A stretch of DNA of 34,236 nucleotides from an uncultured Oscillospiraceae bacterium (GTDB taxonomy: Bacteria; Bacillota; Clostridia; Oscillospirales; Oscillospiraceae), in contig CATZRD010000024.1 in assembly GCA_958423465.1 (NCBI GenBank), positions 1 to 34,236 on the forward strand, in the 5' to 3' direction. A program made the position numbers and the translations under genes. Each line of letters opens with the position of its first letter. Positions within the stretch are counted from its first letter, which is position 1. This document shows positions 1 through 7,359 of this stretch, one piece after another. The notes under the pieces are model-generated. The model searched no databases. It was not told the DNA's origin and saw nothing but the letters and a program-made list of their open reading frames with translations.

Positions 1-525
1 CATGCAGATCAGACGGGCGGCCAGGGGATGGCCCTGGCTCTCCCGGTGGAGCCGCAGAACGTCCTCCGCTGGGAGGTCCAGCCCCAGGGCCTCCGCCAGG
101 CGGGCGGCGTCCTCCGTCCCCAGGGCGAGAAGAGCGCTGTCCAGGACCGTCAGCAGGCCGGACAGCCGGAAGGGCAGCAGGCAGTCCGGCAGGGGCCCGC
201 GGCTGAGAAGCACCACCCGGCCCTCCGCCGGGACGCGCCGCAGCAGGGCGCACATCCTGCTTTGCAGGTCCGGCCGGCCGGTCAAAATGTGGCAGTCGTC
301 CAGGATCACAAGGCCGGTATCGTCCCGTTCCGCCCGGTCCAGGGCGTCCTCGTCCCAGAGACTGGCGTAGGTGTGGGGGCGGGCGCGGAAGTGATGGCGG
401 ACCGCGGTGGTCTTGCCCCAGCCGGTGGGAGCGGCGAGATAGAGGAGCTTATAGTCCCGAAGCCCCGCCTTCAGGGCTTCCGTCAGGGCGCTGGGCGTCA
501 CGACGGCGCTTTCCTTCACAGCCAT
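1..525 (-). CDS. STAND/MalT-like ATPase regulator, N-terminal part (truncated by window edge)
   Basis: The first 175 residues are present; the C-terminus lies beyond the window start. A P-loop (PTGWGKTT, residues 33-40) follows a hydrophobic strand. A Walker B strand (LVILDD, residues 73-77) is followed by CHIL, and VVLLSR (residues 104-109) resembles a sensor strand. This arrangement is typical of the NTPase of large LuxR-family activators of the MalT type, which carry a C-terminal LuxR HTH, but that HTH cannot be seen here. The ATG at 525 is preceded by GGGAGG at the right distance. A sigma-A-type promoter lies about 110 bases upstream, and two inverted repeats occupy the leader. The identity as a regulator is inferred from the ATPase type; another STAND protein is possible. 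Confidence 0.6.
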   Translation of the reverse strand, partial: MAVKESAVVTPSALTEALKAGLRDYKLLYLAAPTGWGKTTAVRHHFRARPHTYASLWDEDALDRAERDDTGLVILDDCHILTGRPDLQSRMCALLRRVPAEGRVVLLSRGPLPDCLLPFRLSGLLTVLDSALLALGTEDAARLAEALGLDLPAEDVLRLHRESQGHPLAARLICM

Positions 526-571
526 ACGGCCACCTCCCGCTGAGAGCCTTCCGGCGGACGCCGGAGAAAAT

Positions 572-614
572 TTTCTTTTCCCCTGGAAAAGAAAGCATGG
601 GCGCGCCCATGCTT
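572..614 (-). repeat. Two abutting inverted repeats in the leader of the MalT-like gene
   Basis: Positions 593-614 are a perfect 22-base palindrome centred at 603/604 (core GGGCGCGCCC). Overlapping it by two bases, 572-581 (TTTCTTTTCC) pairs perfectly with 585-594 across a three-base loop. Both lie between the predicted promoter (634-661) and the start codon at 525. They share bases 593-594, so the two full stems cannot form together. They could be an operator, a leader hairpin pair or mRNA-stability structures. The structure is visible; the function is not known. Confidence 0.55.
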
Positions 615-633
615 GATAAGACTTGACAGATCC

Positions 634-661
634 ATCATAGCAGGTTTTTTCGCTTTGTAAA
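634..661 (-). promoter_or_regulatory. Sigma-A-type promoter for the MalT-like gene
   Basis: On the minus strand, TTTACA (656-661) and TATGAT (634-639) are separated by 16 bases. Predicted transcription starts near 627, giving a leader of about 100 bases that contains both inverted repeats. Confidence 0.6.
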
Positions 662-688
662 TCACACCAGAGGGTGACAAAGGCTGAA

Positions 689-724
689 GGCCCGGAGATT
701 CCCTGCCGCGGGAATCTCCGGGCC
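689..724 (-). terminator. Terminator-like hairpin after the DtxR-family gene
   Basis: A 15-bp perfect stem (689-703 with 710-724, starting GGCCCGGAG) encloses a six-base loop. It starts 22 bases after the end of the DtxR gene. The minus-strand tail is TTCAGCCTTTG, so the U-tract is weak. It may separate the DtxR gene from the downstream MalT-like gene, which has its own promoter. Confidence 0.6.
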
Positions 725-746
725 CGTCTGCGGCGGGAGACGCCGC

Positions 747-1118
747 CTACGCCTGCTCCTGGGGGTAGCGGCGGCGGAGAGCGTCGAAGGTCTCGGCGCT
801 GATGACATGCTCCATCCGGCAGGCGTCCTCGGCGGCCACCAGGGGGTCCACCCCGATGGAGGCCAGCCACTGGGAGAGGAAGGTATGGCGCTCATAGATG
901 CGCTGGGCGATCTCCATGCCCTTGTCTGTGAGGGTGATGCAGCCCTCCCCGCTGACGGCGATGTAGCCGTTTTCCCGCAGGCGTTTCATGGCGATGGAGA
1001 CGCTGGGCTTGGAGAAATTCAATTCGGCGGCGATGTCGATGGCGTGGACGGCGCCGTTGCGGCGGCTGAGGATCAATATGACCTCCAGGTAGTTTTCGGC
1101 GGATTCTTGGATCTTCAA
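747..1118 (-). CDS. DtxR-family metal-dependent transcriptional repressor
   Basis: This is a short DtxR/MntR-type repressor of 123 aa with an N-terminal winged helix (HTH around AAELNFSKPSVSIAMKRL) and a dimerisation domain, but no C-terminal SH3-like domain, as is usual in Clostridium-class members. The best start is TTG at 1118: AAGGAGG sits seven bases upstream and the protein then begins with the family-typical KIQESAENYLE. An in-frame ATG at 1163 lies upstream but falls next to the -10 element, so it is probably untranslated. Metal-ligand positions look DtxR-like: C-R-M-E-H matches the Cys-x-x-Glu-His of DtxR, and His of ERH is kept. The residue equivalent to Met10 of DtxR or Asp8 of MntR is Asn9. 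Iron or manganese homeostasis is the likely role; the metal is not certain. Confidence 0.88.
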   Translation of the reverse strand: MKIQESAENYLEVILILSRRNGAVHAIDIAAELNFSKPSVSIAMKRLRENGYIAVSGEGCITLTDKGMEIAQRIYERHTFLSQWLASIGVDPLVAAEDACRMEHVISAETFDALRRRYPQEQA

Positions 1119-1153
1119 ATCAGATTCCTCCTTATGACGGGATTCGTGGTTAC

Positions 1154-1182
1154 AGCATACCACGTTTCACCGCCCCTGGCAA
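1154..1182 (-). promoter_or_regulatory. Promoter of the DtxR-family gene
   Basis: On the minus strand, TTGCCA (1177-1182) and TATGCT (1154-1159) are separated by exactly 17 bases, with a TGG just before the -10 giving an extended -10. Transcription would start near 1147, downstream of the ATG at 1163, which supports the TTG start at 1118. Confidence 0.75.
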
Positions 1183-1392
1183 GAGCCGGTATGCGCCTGC
1201 ATGGGACGGCGGCGTGAAAATATCTGAAAAGAATCAGTGAAACAAATCATGGATTTTCATGTCTGGCGGAGGGGAAGAAGGGGGCATTTTCCAATTTTGC
1301 GAAAAAATGCAAAAAAGTCTGTTGAAAATAAACAAAATGCGTGAAAAGTAATTGTAAAATCATGAAAATCAGAACTAATTATGCGAAAAATG
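1183..1392. other. AT-rich intergenic spacer, no gene
   Basis: This lies between the divergent DtxR and LacI genes. It is much more A+T-rich than its surroundings, with A-tracts such as GCGAAAAAATGC around 1298-1311. I see no coding region and no clear palindromic LacI operator or catabolite-response element. Regulatory binding sites for the downstream operon are plausible but not identified. Confidence 0.5.
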
Positions 1393-1421
1393 TTGAAATG
1401 CAAGACGAAAAAGACTATCAT
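1393..1421 (+). promoter_or_regulatory. Promoter of the LacI-ABC-phosphodiesterase operon
   Basis: TTGAAA (1393-1398) and TATCAT (1416-1421) are separated by 17 bases in AT-rich DNA. Transcription would start near 1428, leaving a leader of about 60 bases before the ATG at 1490. No other convincing promoter is seen before the hairpin terminator at 12309, so this may drive the whole operon. Confidence 0.65.
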
Positions 1422-1489
1422 GAAATAAACAAATCTGTCGGATGCGCAGAGAAAAGACGTTTCGCCGGAAGAAGAAAGGATGGGCGAAT

Positions 1490-2500
1490 ATGACGTTAAA
1501 AGAGCTATCGGAGCGGTCGGGCGTGTCCATCGCCACCATCTCCAGGATCATGAACAACCGCGCCGGCGTCAGCAAGGAGAACATCGAGAAGGTGTCCCGG
1601 GCCGTACAGCGGGCGGGGGATGAAAAGCTGATGAAAAAACTGGAAGCGGCCAGATCGGAGCGGAGGGTGATCGCGGTGGTGGTCCCCGACCTGAGCAATC
1701 CCTTTTTCACCGCGGTGATTCGGGGGATCAGCGCCGTTCTGGAGAAGCAGAACTGCAACATCATCGTATGCGATACCCAGGAGAGCAACCTGCGGGAGCT
1801 GGAGATCATCTCCATGCTCCGGCATATGGAGATCACCGGCCTGGTCATCACGCCTACCAGCGACAGCGATGGGGACGGCGCGCGGTGCGAGGCGGCGCTG
1901 CGGGCCATGAAGATGCCGGTGATCCTGGTGGACCGGGACGTGCAGAAGGCGTCCTTCGACGGCGTGTTTATCGACAACGAGCGGGGGGCGCTCATTGGCG
2001 TATCCTACCTGCTCCAAAAGGGGCACACGAACATCGCGGTCATTTCCGGGCCTGTGTCCTCCAAGCCTGGCCGGGAGCGGCTGTGGGGGTACAAGAACGC
2101 CTTGAGCCAGGCCGGCGTTCCCCTGAACCGTGAGAACATCTACGAGGGGGACTTCAGCCGGGACAGCGGCTATGAGATGACCTGCCGGATCCTGGAGCGG
2201 CCGGACCGGCCCACAGCCGTCTTCTCCTGCAACAACATGATGACCTTGGGCTGTCTGCACGCCCTGCGGGACAAGGGCCTGACCGTAGGGGAGGACATTG
2301 AGGTGCTGGGCTTTGACGAGATCGACGACATGGCCGAGATGGGGGCCAGAATCACCTGCATCCGCCGGGCTACCCGGGAGATGGGGCAGGTGGCGGCGGA
2401 GTTCATGCTGGAGCGTCTGGGCAACAACACCTACGCCTCCAACCGGCGCATCCATCTGATCCCGGAACTGCGTCTGGGGACCGGGGGGCGGGACCGGTGA
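1490..2500 (+). CDS. LacI-family transcriptional regulator
   Basis: The 336-aa protein has an N-terminal LacI HTH (LKELSERSGVSIATISRIMNN, about residues 3-23) and a periplasmic-binding-protein-like sensor domain (VVVPDLSNPFF, then GLVITPT, DRDV and FDEIDDMAEMG). The start at 1490 is preferred because AAAGGA lies upstream and the HTH starts at once. An in-frame ATG at 1442 would add 16 basic residues, has no ribosome-binding site and is close to the predicted transcription start. It is the first gene of a long co-directional operon, so it probably responds to a ligand imported or made by the operon. The stop TGA overlaps the GTG start of the next gene as GTGA, indicating translational coupling. 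The ligand is unknown. Confidence 0.9.
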   Translation: MTLKELSERSGVSIATISRIMNNRAGVSKENIEKVSRAVQRAGDEKLMKKLEAARSERRVIAVVVPDLSNPFFTAVIRGISAVLEKQNCNIIVCDTQESNLRELEIISMLRHMEITGLVITPTSDSDGDGARCEAALRAMKMPVILVDRDVQKASFDGVFIDNERGALIGVSYLLQKGHTNIAVISGPVSSKPGRERLWGYKNALSQAGVPLNRENIYEGDFSRDSGYEMTCRILERPDRPTAVFSCNNMMTLGCLHALRDKGLTVGEDIEVLGFDEIDDMAEMGARITCIRRATREMGQVAAEFMLERLGNNTYASNRRIHLIPELRLGTGGRDR

Positions 2501-3147
2501 GGCCGCCGGAGGCCGCCGGCGCCATCCTTGACATGGATGGAACGCTGCTGGACACCATGGGCGCGTGGGAGGCCGCTCCCATGGACCTGCTGCGGGAGCG
2601 GGGCGTGACATGCACGGAGCGGATGGCCGCTGCGTTCCACGGGCTGGGCTTCGAGGCTGCGGCGGAGCATATCAGTCAAGCCTATCTGCCTGACTGCCGC
2701 CCGGAGGAGCTGATGGAGGAGATCGTCGCCCGGCTGCACCGGTTCTATCGGGAGGCAGCCCCGGCCAAGCCCGGGGCGGAGGACCTGCTGCGGCGGCTGG
2801 CAGGGCGGAGGATCCCCATGGCGATTTTGACCTCCAACCGCCGGGAGCTGGCCTGCGCCGCTCTGGATCGCATGGGGTGGCGGAAGTACTTCCGTTTCAT
2901 CCTCTCCGCCCGGGAGTGCGGCATGACCAAGAGCGACCCGGAGCTGTTCCGGCTGGCGGCGGAGCGTCTGGAGGCGCCGCCGGAGCGATGCCTGGTATTC
3001 GAGGACTCGCTGGCCCCCGCCAAGGCCGCGGCAGCGGCGGGAATGCGGGTGATGGCGGTGCTGGACCAGTCCTCCCGGGCGGACTGGCCCGCTCTGCGGG
3101 CCCTGGCGGAGGCGTCGGCCCGGGACCCCGGGGAGCTGATATTCTAG
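2497..3147 (+). CDS. HAD-superfamily phosphatase (beta-phosphoglucomutase-like)
   Basis: This 216-aa HAD hydrolase has all four motifs: DMDGT (Asp12 nucleophile, Asp14), TSN (residues 112-114), Lys145 in MTKSDPE, and the acidic FEDS (Glu169-Asp170). An alpha-helical cap between motifs I and II matches the beta-phosphoglucomutase/phosphoglycolate-phosphatase group. It starts with GTG overlapping the LacI stop codon by four bases. In this operon it may remove phosphate from a sugar phosphate released by the phosphodiesterases, or convert phosphosugar isomers. Substrate cannot be read from the sequence. Confidence 0.85.
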   Translation: MRPPEAAGAILDMDGTLLDTMGAWEAAPMDLLRERGVTCTERMAAAFHGLGFEAAAEHISQAYLPDCRPEELMEEIVARLHRFYREAAPAKPGAEDLLRRLAGRRIPMAILTSNRRELACAALDRMGWRKYFRFILSARECGMTKSDPELFRLAAERLEAPPERCLVFEDSLAPAKAAAAAGMRVMAVLDQSSRADWPALRALAEASARDPGELIF

Positions 3148-3186
3148 ACTGGACGCGGACACAGCGCCGCGAGAAGGGGGTTTACG

Positions 3187-4245
3187 ATGGAACTGAGGTT
3201 TGAACATCTGGTGAAGGACTTTTCCGGCACCATCGCGGTGAACGACTTGACCCTGACGGCCGCGGATGGGAAGCTCACGGGCCTGCTGGGGCCGTCGGGC
3301 TGCGGCAAATCCACGCTGCTGTACATGATCGCCGGCCTGGAGCAGCCCACCTCAGGCAGAATCTACTTTGACGGCGAGGACGTGACGGAGCTGCCTACGG
3401 AGAAGCGGGGCATCGGCCTGGTCTTTCAGAACTACGCCCTGTACCCGCACATGACGGTGGAGGAGAACATCATGTTCCCTCTGCTGAACGCGAAGGTGAA
3501 AAAGAAGGAGGCCCGGGAGCGGGCGGAGCAGACCGCCGGCTTCGTGCAGATCCAGGACTATCTCAAGCGCAGGCCCGCTCAGCTCTCCGGCGGCCAGCAG
3601 CAGCGGGTGGCCATTGCCCGGGCGCTGGTGAAGCAGCCCAAGATTCTGCTGCTGGACGAGCCGCTGAGCAACCTGGACGCCCGGCTGCGGCTGGAGCTGC
3701 GGGAGGAGATCCGGCGCATCCAGCGGGAAATGGGGATCACGACCATCTTTGTCACCCATGACCAGGAGGAGGCCATGAGCATCACCGACGAGATCGTGCT
3801 GATGAAGCTGGGGAAGATCCAGCAGGTGGCTACGCCCTCGGACATGTACCGCGATCCCGACAACCAATTCGTGGCGTCGTTTCTGGGCAACCCGCCCATC
3901 CGCTTTTTCAGCGGGGAGGCGGAGAGCGGGGCGGTCCGCCTGGCGGAGGGCTGCACCCTGCGGTTCCGTACGGATTATACCGGTCCGGTGACCCTGGGGA
4001 TCCGCCCGGAGGCCTGGCAGCTGGGGAAGGACGTAACGGCGGCGGTATCCGGCGTGGAGATCCGGGGCCGGGAGCAGTTCGTATCCTTCCCCCTGCTGGA
4101 CGGAAAGGGCCTGGCGATCCTGGACAATGACCGGGTCCTGGCGCCGGGGGACACCCTGGGCCTGACATTGAGCGGACGGGGAACGTACCTGTTCCATCCG
4201 GAGACCGGAGAGCGGCTGGATGAAGGCGGTGAGCGCCATGCGTGA
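3187..4245 (+). CDS. Sugar-type ABC importer ATPase (MalK/UgpC family)
   Basis: The 352-aa nucleotide-binding subunit has Walker A GPSGCGKST (35-43), Q-loop Gln81, signature LSGGQ (133-137), Walker B ILLLDE (153-158) and the switch His191. A C-terminal TOBE-like regulatory domain of about 110 residues is typical of MalK/UgpC/MsmX ATPases. AAGGGGG precedes the ATG. Unlike Firmicutes that use one shared ATPase encoded elsewhere, this operon carries its own. It overlaps the start of the first permease and should assemble with both permeases and the lipoprotein encoded six genes later. Confidence 0.93.
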   Translation: MELRFEHLVKDFSGTIAVNDLTLTAADGKLTGLLGPSGCGKSTLLYMIAGLEQPTSGRIYFDGEDVTELPTEKRGIGLVFQNYALYPHMTVEENIMFPLLNAKVKKKEARERAEQTAGFVQIQDYLKRRPAQLSGGQQQRVAIARALVKQPKILLLDEPLSNLDARLRLELREEIRRIQREMGITTIFVTHDQEEAMSITDEIVLMKLGKIQQVATPSDMYRDPDNQFVASFLGNPPIRFFSGEAESGAVRLAEGCTLRFRTDYTGPVTLGIRPEAWQLGKDVTAAVSGVEIRGREQFVSFPLLDGKGLAILDNDRVLAPGDTLGLTLSGRGTYLFHPETGERLDEGGERHA

Positions 4246-5176
4246 GCGCAGGCTTGTCCGCCGGGGCGGCAGGACCACCATTCAGGACGGCGTCGTCACC
4301 ATCCGCAGCGCCCAGGCGTATCTGTATCTGCTGCCCGCCTTTCTGGTGCTGGCGGTGTTTCTGCTCTATCCGGTGGTGATGCTGCTGCGGATGGGGTTCT
4401 ATGAGAAGTATGTGTTCGTCACCGATCAGGGCAGCGGCTTCGGCCTCAGCTCCTTCTGGTATGTGCTGGCCGATCCGGCCTTTCGCCTGGCGGTGAAGAA
4501 TACCTGTACGATCGTTTTTGTCGGCGTGCCGATCACAGTGATCATCGCCATGGTGCTGGCGGTGCTCATCAACTCCCTGACCCGGAGCAAGGGCGTTTTC
4601 CAGTGCATCTACTTTCTGCCCTACGTTACGTCCATCTACGCCATCGGCATTGTGTTCAAGTGGCTGTTCCACAGCGACTACGGCTACATCAATCAGTTTC
4701 TGAACCTTTTGGGGCTGGATTCTCAGAAGTGGCTGACGGACCCCAATCTGGTGACCATCACAGTCACTATCTTCACCATATGGAGCGGGATGGCCTTCAA
4801 GGTGATCCTGTTCCTGGCGGGGCTGCAGAAGATCGACAAACAGTACTATCAGGCGGCCAGGGTGGACGGGGCCAGCCGGCTGCGGACCTTCACCAGGGTG
4901 ACGATGCCGCTGCTGTCGCCCACCATCTGGATGGTGTCCATGATGGCGGTGCTGTACGCGTTCAAGACCTATAACGAGATCGTGGCCCTGTTTGGAAAGG
5001 ACGCCGCCGGGCCGGGGAACTCGGCCATCACCATCGTGTTCTATATCTATAACATGTTCTTTACCAAGGGGATGGTGCATTACGCGGCGGCCGCGGCGGT
5101 GCTGTTTCTGGCGCTGGTGATCGTCATTACCGTGATCCAGAGGACCATTACCCGGCGGCTGACCCACTATGTGTAA
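4238..5176 (+). CDS. ABC sugar-type permease (MalF/UgpA family)
   Basis: An integral membrane subunit of 312 aa with about six transmembrane helices. The first follows a basic N-terminus (SAQAYLYLLPAFLVLAVFLL). The EAA loop that docks with the ATPase is visible as QAARVDGASRLRTF followed by TMPLLSP. The ATG at 4238 overlaps the ATPase stop by eight bases; an in-frame ATG at 4220 would add six residues and cannot be excluded. It pairs with the following permease to form the translocation pore. Confidence 0.9.
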   Translation: MRERRLVRRGGRTTIQDGVVTIRSAQAYLYLLPAFLVLAVFLLYPVVMLLRMGFYEKYVFVTDQGSGFGLSSFWYVLADPAFRLAVKNTCTIVFVGVPITVIIAMVLAVLINSLTRSKGVFQCIYFLPYVTSIYAIGIVFKWLFHSDYGYINQFLNLLGLDSQKWLTDPNLVTITVTIFTIWSGMAFKVILFLAGLQKIDKQYYQAARVDGASRLRTFTRVTMPLLSPTIWMVSMMAVLYAFKTYNEIVALFGKDAAGPGNSAITIVFYIYNMFFTKGMVHYAAAAAVLFLALVIVITVIQRTITRRLTHYV

Positions 5177-5188
5177 GGAGGGGTGGAT

Positions 5189-6034
5189 ATGAACGATATC
5201 AACCGGGCGATAGCCCTTGACCGCCTGGCCAGGGTGATGAAGTATGTGGTGCTGATCATCGGCGCGTTTATGGTGTTCTTCCCGTTCCTGTGGATGCTGA
5301 CCACGTCCCTGAAGACCGGGGCGGAGTCCATTGCCATCCCGCCCATCCTGTTCCCGGAGACGCCCCAGTGGGCCAACTACGCCCGGGCCTGGGAGGTGGT
5401 GCCGTGGCTGCTGTACTTCCGCAATACCCTGCTGGTGGCCGTGGCAGGAACGGCGCTGACGCTGCTGATGACCATTCTGGCAGCCTACGCCTTTACGATC
5501 TTTGCGTTTCCGGGGAAGAACGTGCTTTTTATCCTGTTCCTGGCTACCATGATGGTCCCATCGGAGCTGCTGATCATCCAGAATTATATCACGGTGACGA
5601 AGCTGGGGTGGCTTGACACCTTCCGGGGCATCATAATCCCATCCCTGGCCAGCGGGTTTTACATCTTCATGCTGCGGGAGTATTTCATGCAGGTATCGTC
5701 GGGCCTCTTCAAGGCGGCGAAGGTGGATGGGTGCAGTACCTGGAAATACCTGTGGCGGATCGTGGTGCCGGTGAGCAAAAACGCCATCTCCACCATCGCG
5801 GTGCTGTCCTTCATCAGCCACTGGAACGCGTTTGTCTGGCCGCTGATGGTCACCAACACCGATGAGCACAGACTGTTGTCCATCGGCCTGCTGCGGTTTA
5901 CCAATTCCGTCAGCTCCGACGTGGCGCTGCAGATGGCGGGAGCCACCATTGTGCTGATTCCCATGGTCATCTTCTACATCGCATTCCACAAAAAGATCAT
6001 TTCCGGCGTGGCCCGCAGCGGCCTGAAGGGCTGA
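5189..6034 (+). CDS. ABC sugar-type permease (MalG/UgpE family)
   Basis: The second membrane subunit, 281 aa, has six predicted helices and the EAA loop KAAKVDGCSTWKYLWRIVVP. The start at ATG 5189 is set by AAGGAGG (5175-5181) seven bases upstream, which itself overlaps the TAA of the previous gene; a GTG at 5183 is less likely. The pair with the upstream permease is of the carbohydrate-uptake CUT1 type. The family also includes glycerol-3-phosphate and glycerophosphodiester importers, relevant given the phosphodiesterases that follow. Confidence 0.9.
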   Translation: MNDINRAIALDRLARVMKYVVLIIGAFMVFFPFLWMLTTSLKTGAESIAIPPILFPETPQWANYARAWEVVPWLLYFRNTLLVAVAGTALTLLMTILAAYAFTIFAFPGKNVLFILFLATMMVPSELLIIQNYITVTKLGWLDTFRGIIIPSLASGFYIFMLREYFMQVSSGLFKAAKVDGCSTWKYLWRIVVPVSKNAISTIAVLSFISHWNAFVWPLMVTNTDEHRLLSIGLLRFTNSVSSDVALQMAGATIVLIPMVIFYIAFHKKIISGVARSGLKG

Positions 6035-6057
6035 CGCCGGCGGAAGGGAGGCGCGCC

Positions 6058-7359
6058 ATGAAAAAGAAGCTGCTGGTGATCTCCATTGACTCCATGGTGG
6101 AGGAGGACGTACCGATCCTGCTCGGGCTGCCCAACTTCAGCCGGGTGCTGGAGAACGCCTCCTGGGTCCGAAAGATGGAGTCTACCTATCCCACGCTGAC
6201 CCACTCCATCCACACGAGCATCATCACCGGCTGTTATCCCGGCCGCCACGGCGTCATCGGGAACGAGCAGTTTATTCCCGGCGATTTCCACGCGCCCTGG
6301 TACGAGGATATCTCCTGGGTCAAGGCCCGGATGCTGCCGGAGCGGGCAGCGGACCTGGGTTATACCGCGGCGTATGTGTGCTGGCCGCTGACCCGGGGGG
6401 CGAAGGCGGAGTGGGTGCTCCACCGGGCTGGGCTGCGGGTGCCGCCGGAGGATCGGAGAACGGTGATGGAGCGGCTGTCCACGCCGGGGCTGCTGGACGC
6501 TCTGCCCGCCGACTGCCTGGACAGCTGGGGGCTGCTGCCCCACTTCGAGGCGTCGGACCGCTTCAGCTTCCGGGCGGCGGCGGCGCTGTACCGCATGGCC
6601 CAGCCGGACATCCTGTATATGCACATTATCCTGGTGGACCATGTCCGCCACGTTCACGGTGTGTTCAGCCCCGAGATCGCCCGGGCCTACCGGTTCCTGG
6701 ACGGGGAGCTGGGACTGCTGCTGGACGCACTGGATGAGACGGGGCTGTACCCCTCGACTGTCATCAACCTCACCAGCGACCACGGGCACCTGGATATCAG
6801 CCGGGTGGTGTCCCTCAACCGCTTTTTGAGGGACCGGGGCCTGATACAGACGGATGAGGAGGGGCGGCTTCTGTCCTGGCGGGCCTACGCCCACGCCTGT
6901 GCTCTGTCCGCCCAGATCTATATCAGGGACCGGGACCCGGCTGTGGCCGGGGAGGTGAAGGCGCTGCTGGAGGAGAACGGCGGGGCCCTGGGCGTCAGCC
7001 GGGTGTTCACCGCCCGGGAGGCCCGGGCGTCCTACGGGCTGTGGGGCGGCTTTGACCTGGTGGCGGAGACCGACGGGGACACCGCCTTCTCCTCGGACTA
7101 CACCGCGCCGCTGGAGACCCGGGCCGGCCAGGAGGACTACCGCTACAGCCGGGCCACCCACGGCCACCTGCCGGAGAAGGGGCCCCAGCCGACCTTCTTC
7201 CTGCGGGACCCCTTCCGGCGGGAGCCTGTGGTGCTGGAACGGGGGCGGGTCGTGGACCAGGCGCCCACGCTGGCCCGGCTGCTGGGCTTCGATCTGCCGG
7301 GCTGCGACGGGCGGCCTATCTTGGAATTGACGGGGGGATCCTATGGAGATCTTGTTTGA
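6058..7359 (+). CDS. Cytoplasmic type I phosphodiesterase / nucleotide pyrophosphatase-like enzyme (copy 1)
   Basis: The 433-aa protein belongs to the alkaline-phosphatase-superfamily NPP group. Metal ligand Asp11 lies in ISIDSM. YPTLTH carries the likely nucleophile Thr48, followed by H52 and TGCYPGRHG. DHVRHVHG matches the D-x-x-x-H metal motif, SDHGH supplies another ligand pair, and a late ATHGH contributes the last histidine. It starts MKKKLLVISID with no signal peptide, so it should work in the cytoplasm, unlike most secreted NPP enzymes. GGGAGG precedes the ATG. A paralogue lies two genes downstream with motifs at the same positions. Likely reaction: hydrolysis of a phosphodiester or pyrophosphate in an imported compound; substrate unknown. 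Confidence 0.85.
   Translation: MKKKLLVISIDSMVEEDVPILLGLPNFSRVLENASWVRKMESTYPTLTHSIHTSIITGCYPGRHGVIGNEQFIPGDFHAPWYEDISWVKARMLPERAADLGYTAAYVCWPLTRGAKAEWVLHRAGLRVPPEDRRTVMERLSTPGLLDALPADCLDSWGLLPHFEASDRFSFRAAAALYRMAQPDILYMHIILVDHVRHVHGVFSPEIARAYRFLDGELGLLLDALDETGLYPSTVINLTSDHGHLDISRVVSLNRFLRDRGLIQTDEEGRLLSWRAYAHACALSAQIYIRDRDPAVAGEVKALLEENGGALGVSRVFTAREARASYGLWGGFDLVAETDGDTAFSSDYTAPLETRAGQEDYRYSRATHGHLPEKGPQPTFFLRDPFRREPVVLERGRVVDQAPTLARLLGFDLPGCDGRPILELTGGSYGDLV

Noticed and set aside
1183..1489. LacI operator or catabolite-response element upstream of the LacI operon
   Set aside because: The region is A-rich, but I found no convincing palindrome with a central CG and could not place an operator with confidence.
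3908..5989. 693-aa open frame on the minus strand
   Set aside because: It is antisense to the ABC ATPase and both permeases, which have clear motifs. The translation is rich in His, Gln and Arg with low complexity, as expected from the reverse of GC-rich coding DNA.
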